Shown here: positions 5,831 through 6,263 of the stretch, piece by piece | How positions within the stretch are numbered: the first letter of the stretch is position 1 | Layout of the letters: every line of letters begins with the position of its first letter | Assembly: GCA_964390645.1 (NCBI GenBank) | Contig: CAYMLL010000383.1 | Coordinates: forward strand, 1-6,263 | Source: CAYMLL01 sp964390645 | Lineage (GTDB): Bacteria; Planctomycetota; UBA8108 | Reading direction: 5' to 3' | DNA length: 6,263 bases | The notes under the pieces: model-generated | Seen by the model: the letters and a program-made list of their open reading frames with translations, nothing else | Database searches by the model: none | What the model was told of the DNA's origin: nothing | Made by a program: the position numbers and the translations under genes

Positions 5831-6263
5831 ATGCCACGCCGCAAGAACACTGCTGACTGCTACGACGTTTTCGTCAACATCTGGCGGAAGAAGGAGGCGG
5901 CGGCGGAGAATACCGCCCGGGCCACCGGGGCGCCGGCGAGGACCGCTGCAGACGGTCCGGATTCGAGCGGCTCGGCGGCGCCGCCCTCGCCGCGGGAGTT
6001 GACGGGAGGTTCGGGGGAGCGGGCGAGCTCTCTCTTGGACCCCGCCACCGGAGGCCCGTCGGCTCGACGGCCGCTGCTCGGCGCGCCGAAGGACCGATCG
6101 CGTTCCGAGCGGCCGATGGCGCCCGGGGCGGGTTTCGCGGACGACGGCTGCTGGTCGGCCACCGGGTCGCCCGTGCGCCTCCTCGGCGCTGCGATCGACC
6201 CGCGGGAGGGCGCGCGCGGGCGTCTGCCCCGGTGGATCGAGCATCCCGGCGGTGACCACAGCC
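5831..6263 (+). CDS. Low-complexity Pro/Ala/Arg-rich protein of unknown function, C-terminus outside the window
   Basis: The frame opens at ATG 5831 and stays open to the window edge (144 complete codons), so the gene is truncated on the right. A strong AGAGGAG ribosome site and an upstream sigma70-like promoter support the start, and third positions are mostly G/C. The N-terminus, MPRRKNTADCYDVFVNIWRK, is the only part that looks folded and is probably the conserved element. Residues ~30-130 are rich in Ala, Gly, Pro, Ser and Arg with little predicted structure, like a disordered linker. The fragment ends in RGRLPRWIEHPGGDHS. There is no signal peptide and no membrane segment in the visible part, so the start of the protein would be cytoplasmic. 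I do not recognise the family. The missing C-terminus could carry a membrane anchor or functional domain. It is divergent from the secreted operon, so a functional link is uncertain. Confidence 0.65.
   Translation, partial: MPRRKNTADCYDVFVNIWRKKEAAAENTARATGAPARTAADGPDSSGSAAPPSPRELTGGSGERASSLLDPATGGPSARRPLLGAPKDRSRSERPMAPGAGFADDGCWSATGSPVRLLGAAIDPREGARGRLPRWIEHPGGDHS

Noticed and set aside
5816..6259. Minus-strand frame overlapping the rightward gene
   Set aside because: It gives an Arg-rich, domain-less product. The opposing plus frame has a promoter, an ideal ribosome site and better third-position composition.

Overview
The window is GC-rich DNA with strong G/C preference at third codon positions. 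It probably comes from a Gram-negative bacterium. The combination of an NPCBM-domain secreted protein, a very large TPR/DUF3857/transglutaminase-like secreted protein and a weakly conserved low-complexity protein looks most like Planctomycetota. Acidobacteriota or Myxococcota remain possible, because nothing here is a firm phylogenetic marker. No RNA gene, CRISPR array, insertion sequence or prophage feature was seen.

Layout. Three tightly spaced genes run leftward as an apparent operon: (1) a 486-aa secreted protein with repeated small beta modules and a C-terminal NPCBM domain (5536 to 4076); (2) a 1272-aa secreted protein with an N-terminal beta-sandwich-like region, TPR-like helices, DUF3857 and a transglutaminase-like domain with an intact Cys-His-Asp triad (4064 to 246); (3) the first 77 codons of a further signal-peptide-bearing protein that leaves the window on the left (232 to 1). 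Gaps are 11 and 13 bp, and each gene has its own Shine-Dalgarno sequence. A 294-bp divergent intergenic region (5537-5830) separates this operon from a rightward gene starting at 5831 and leaving the window on the right. That region holds a good sigma70-like promoter for the rightward gene, with a short perfect palindrome in its spacer, and a -10-like element facing the operon.

How the genes may work together. All three operon products carry export signals, so the operon probably supplies a periplasmic or envelope-associated set: a putative carbohydrate-binding NPCBM protein, a transglutaminase-fold enzyme (protease, amidase or cross-linking activity) on a TPR scaffold, and an unknown partner. 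That joint role is inferred from context. The two terminal genes are cut by the window edges and cannot be named.
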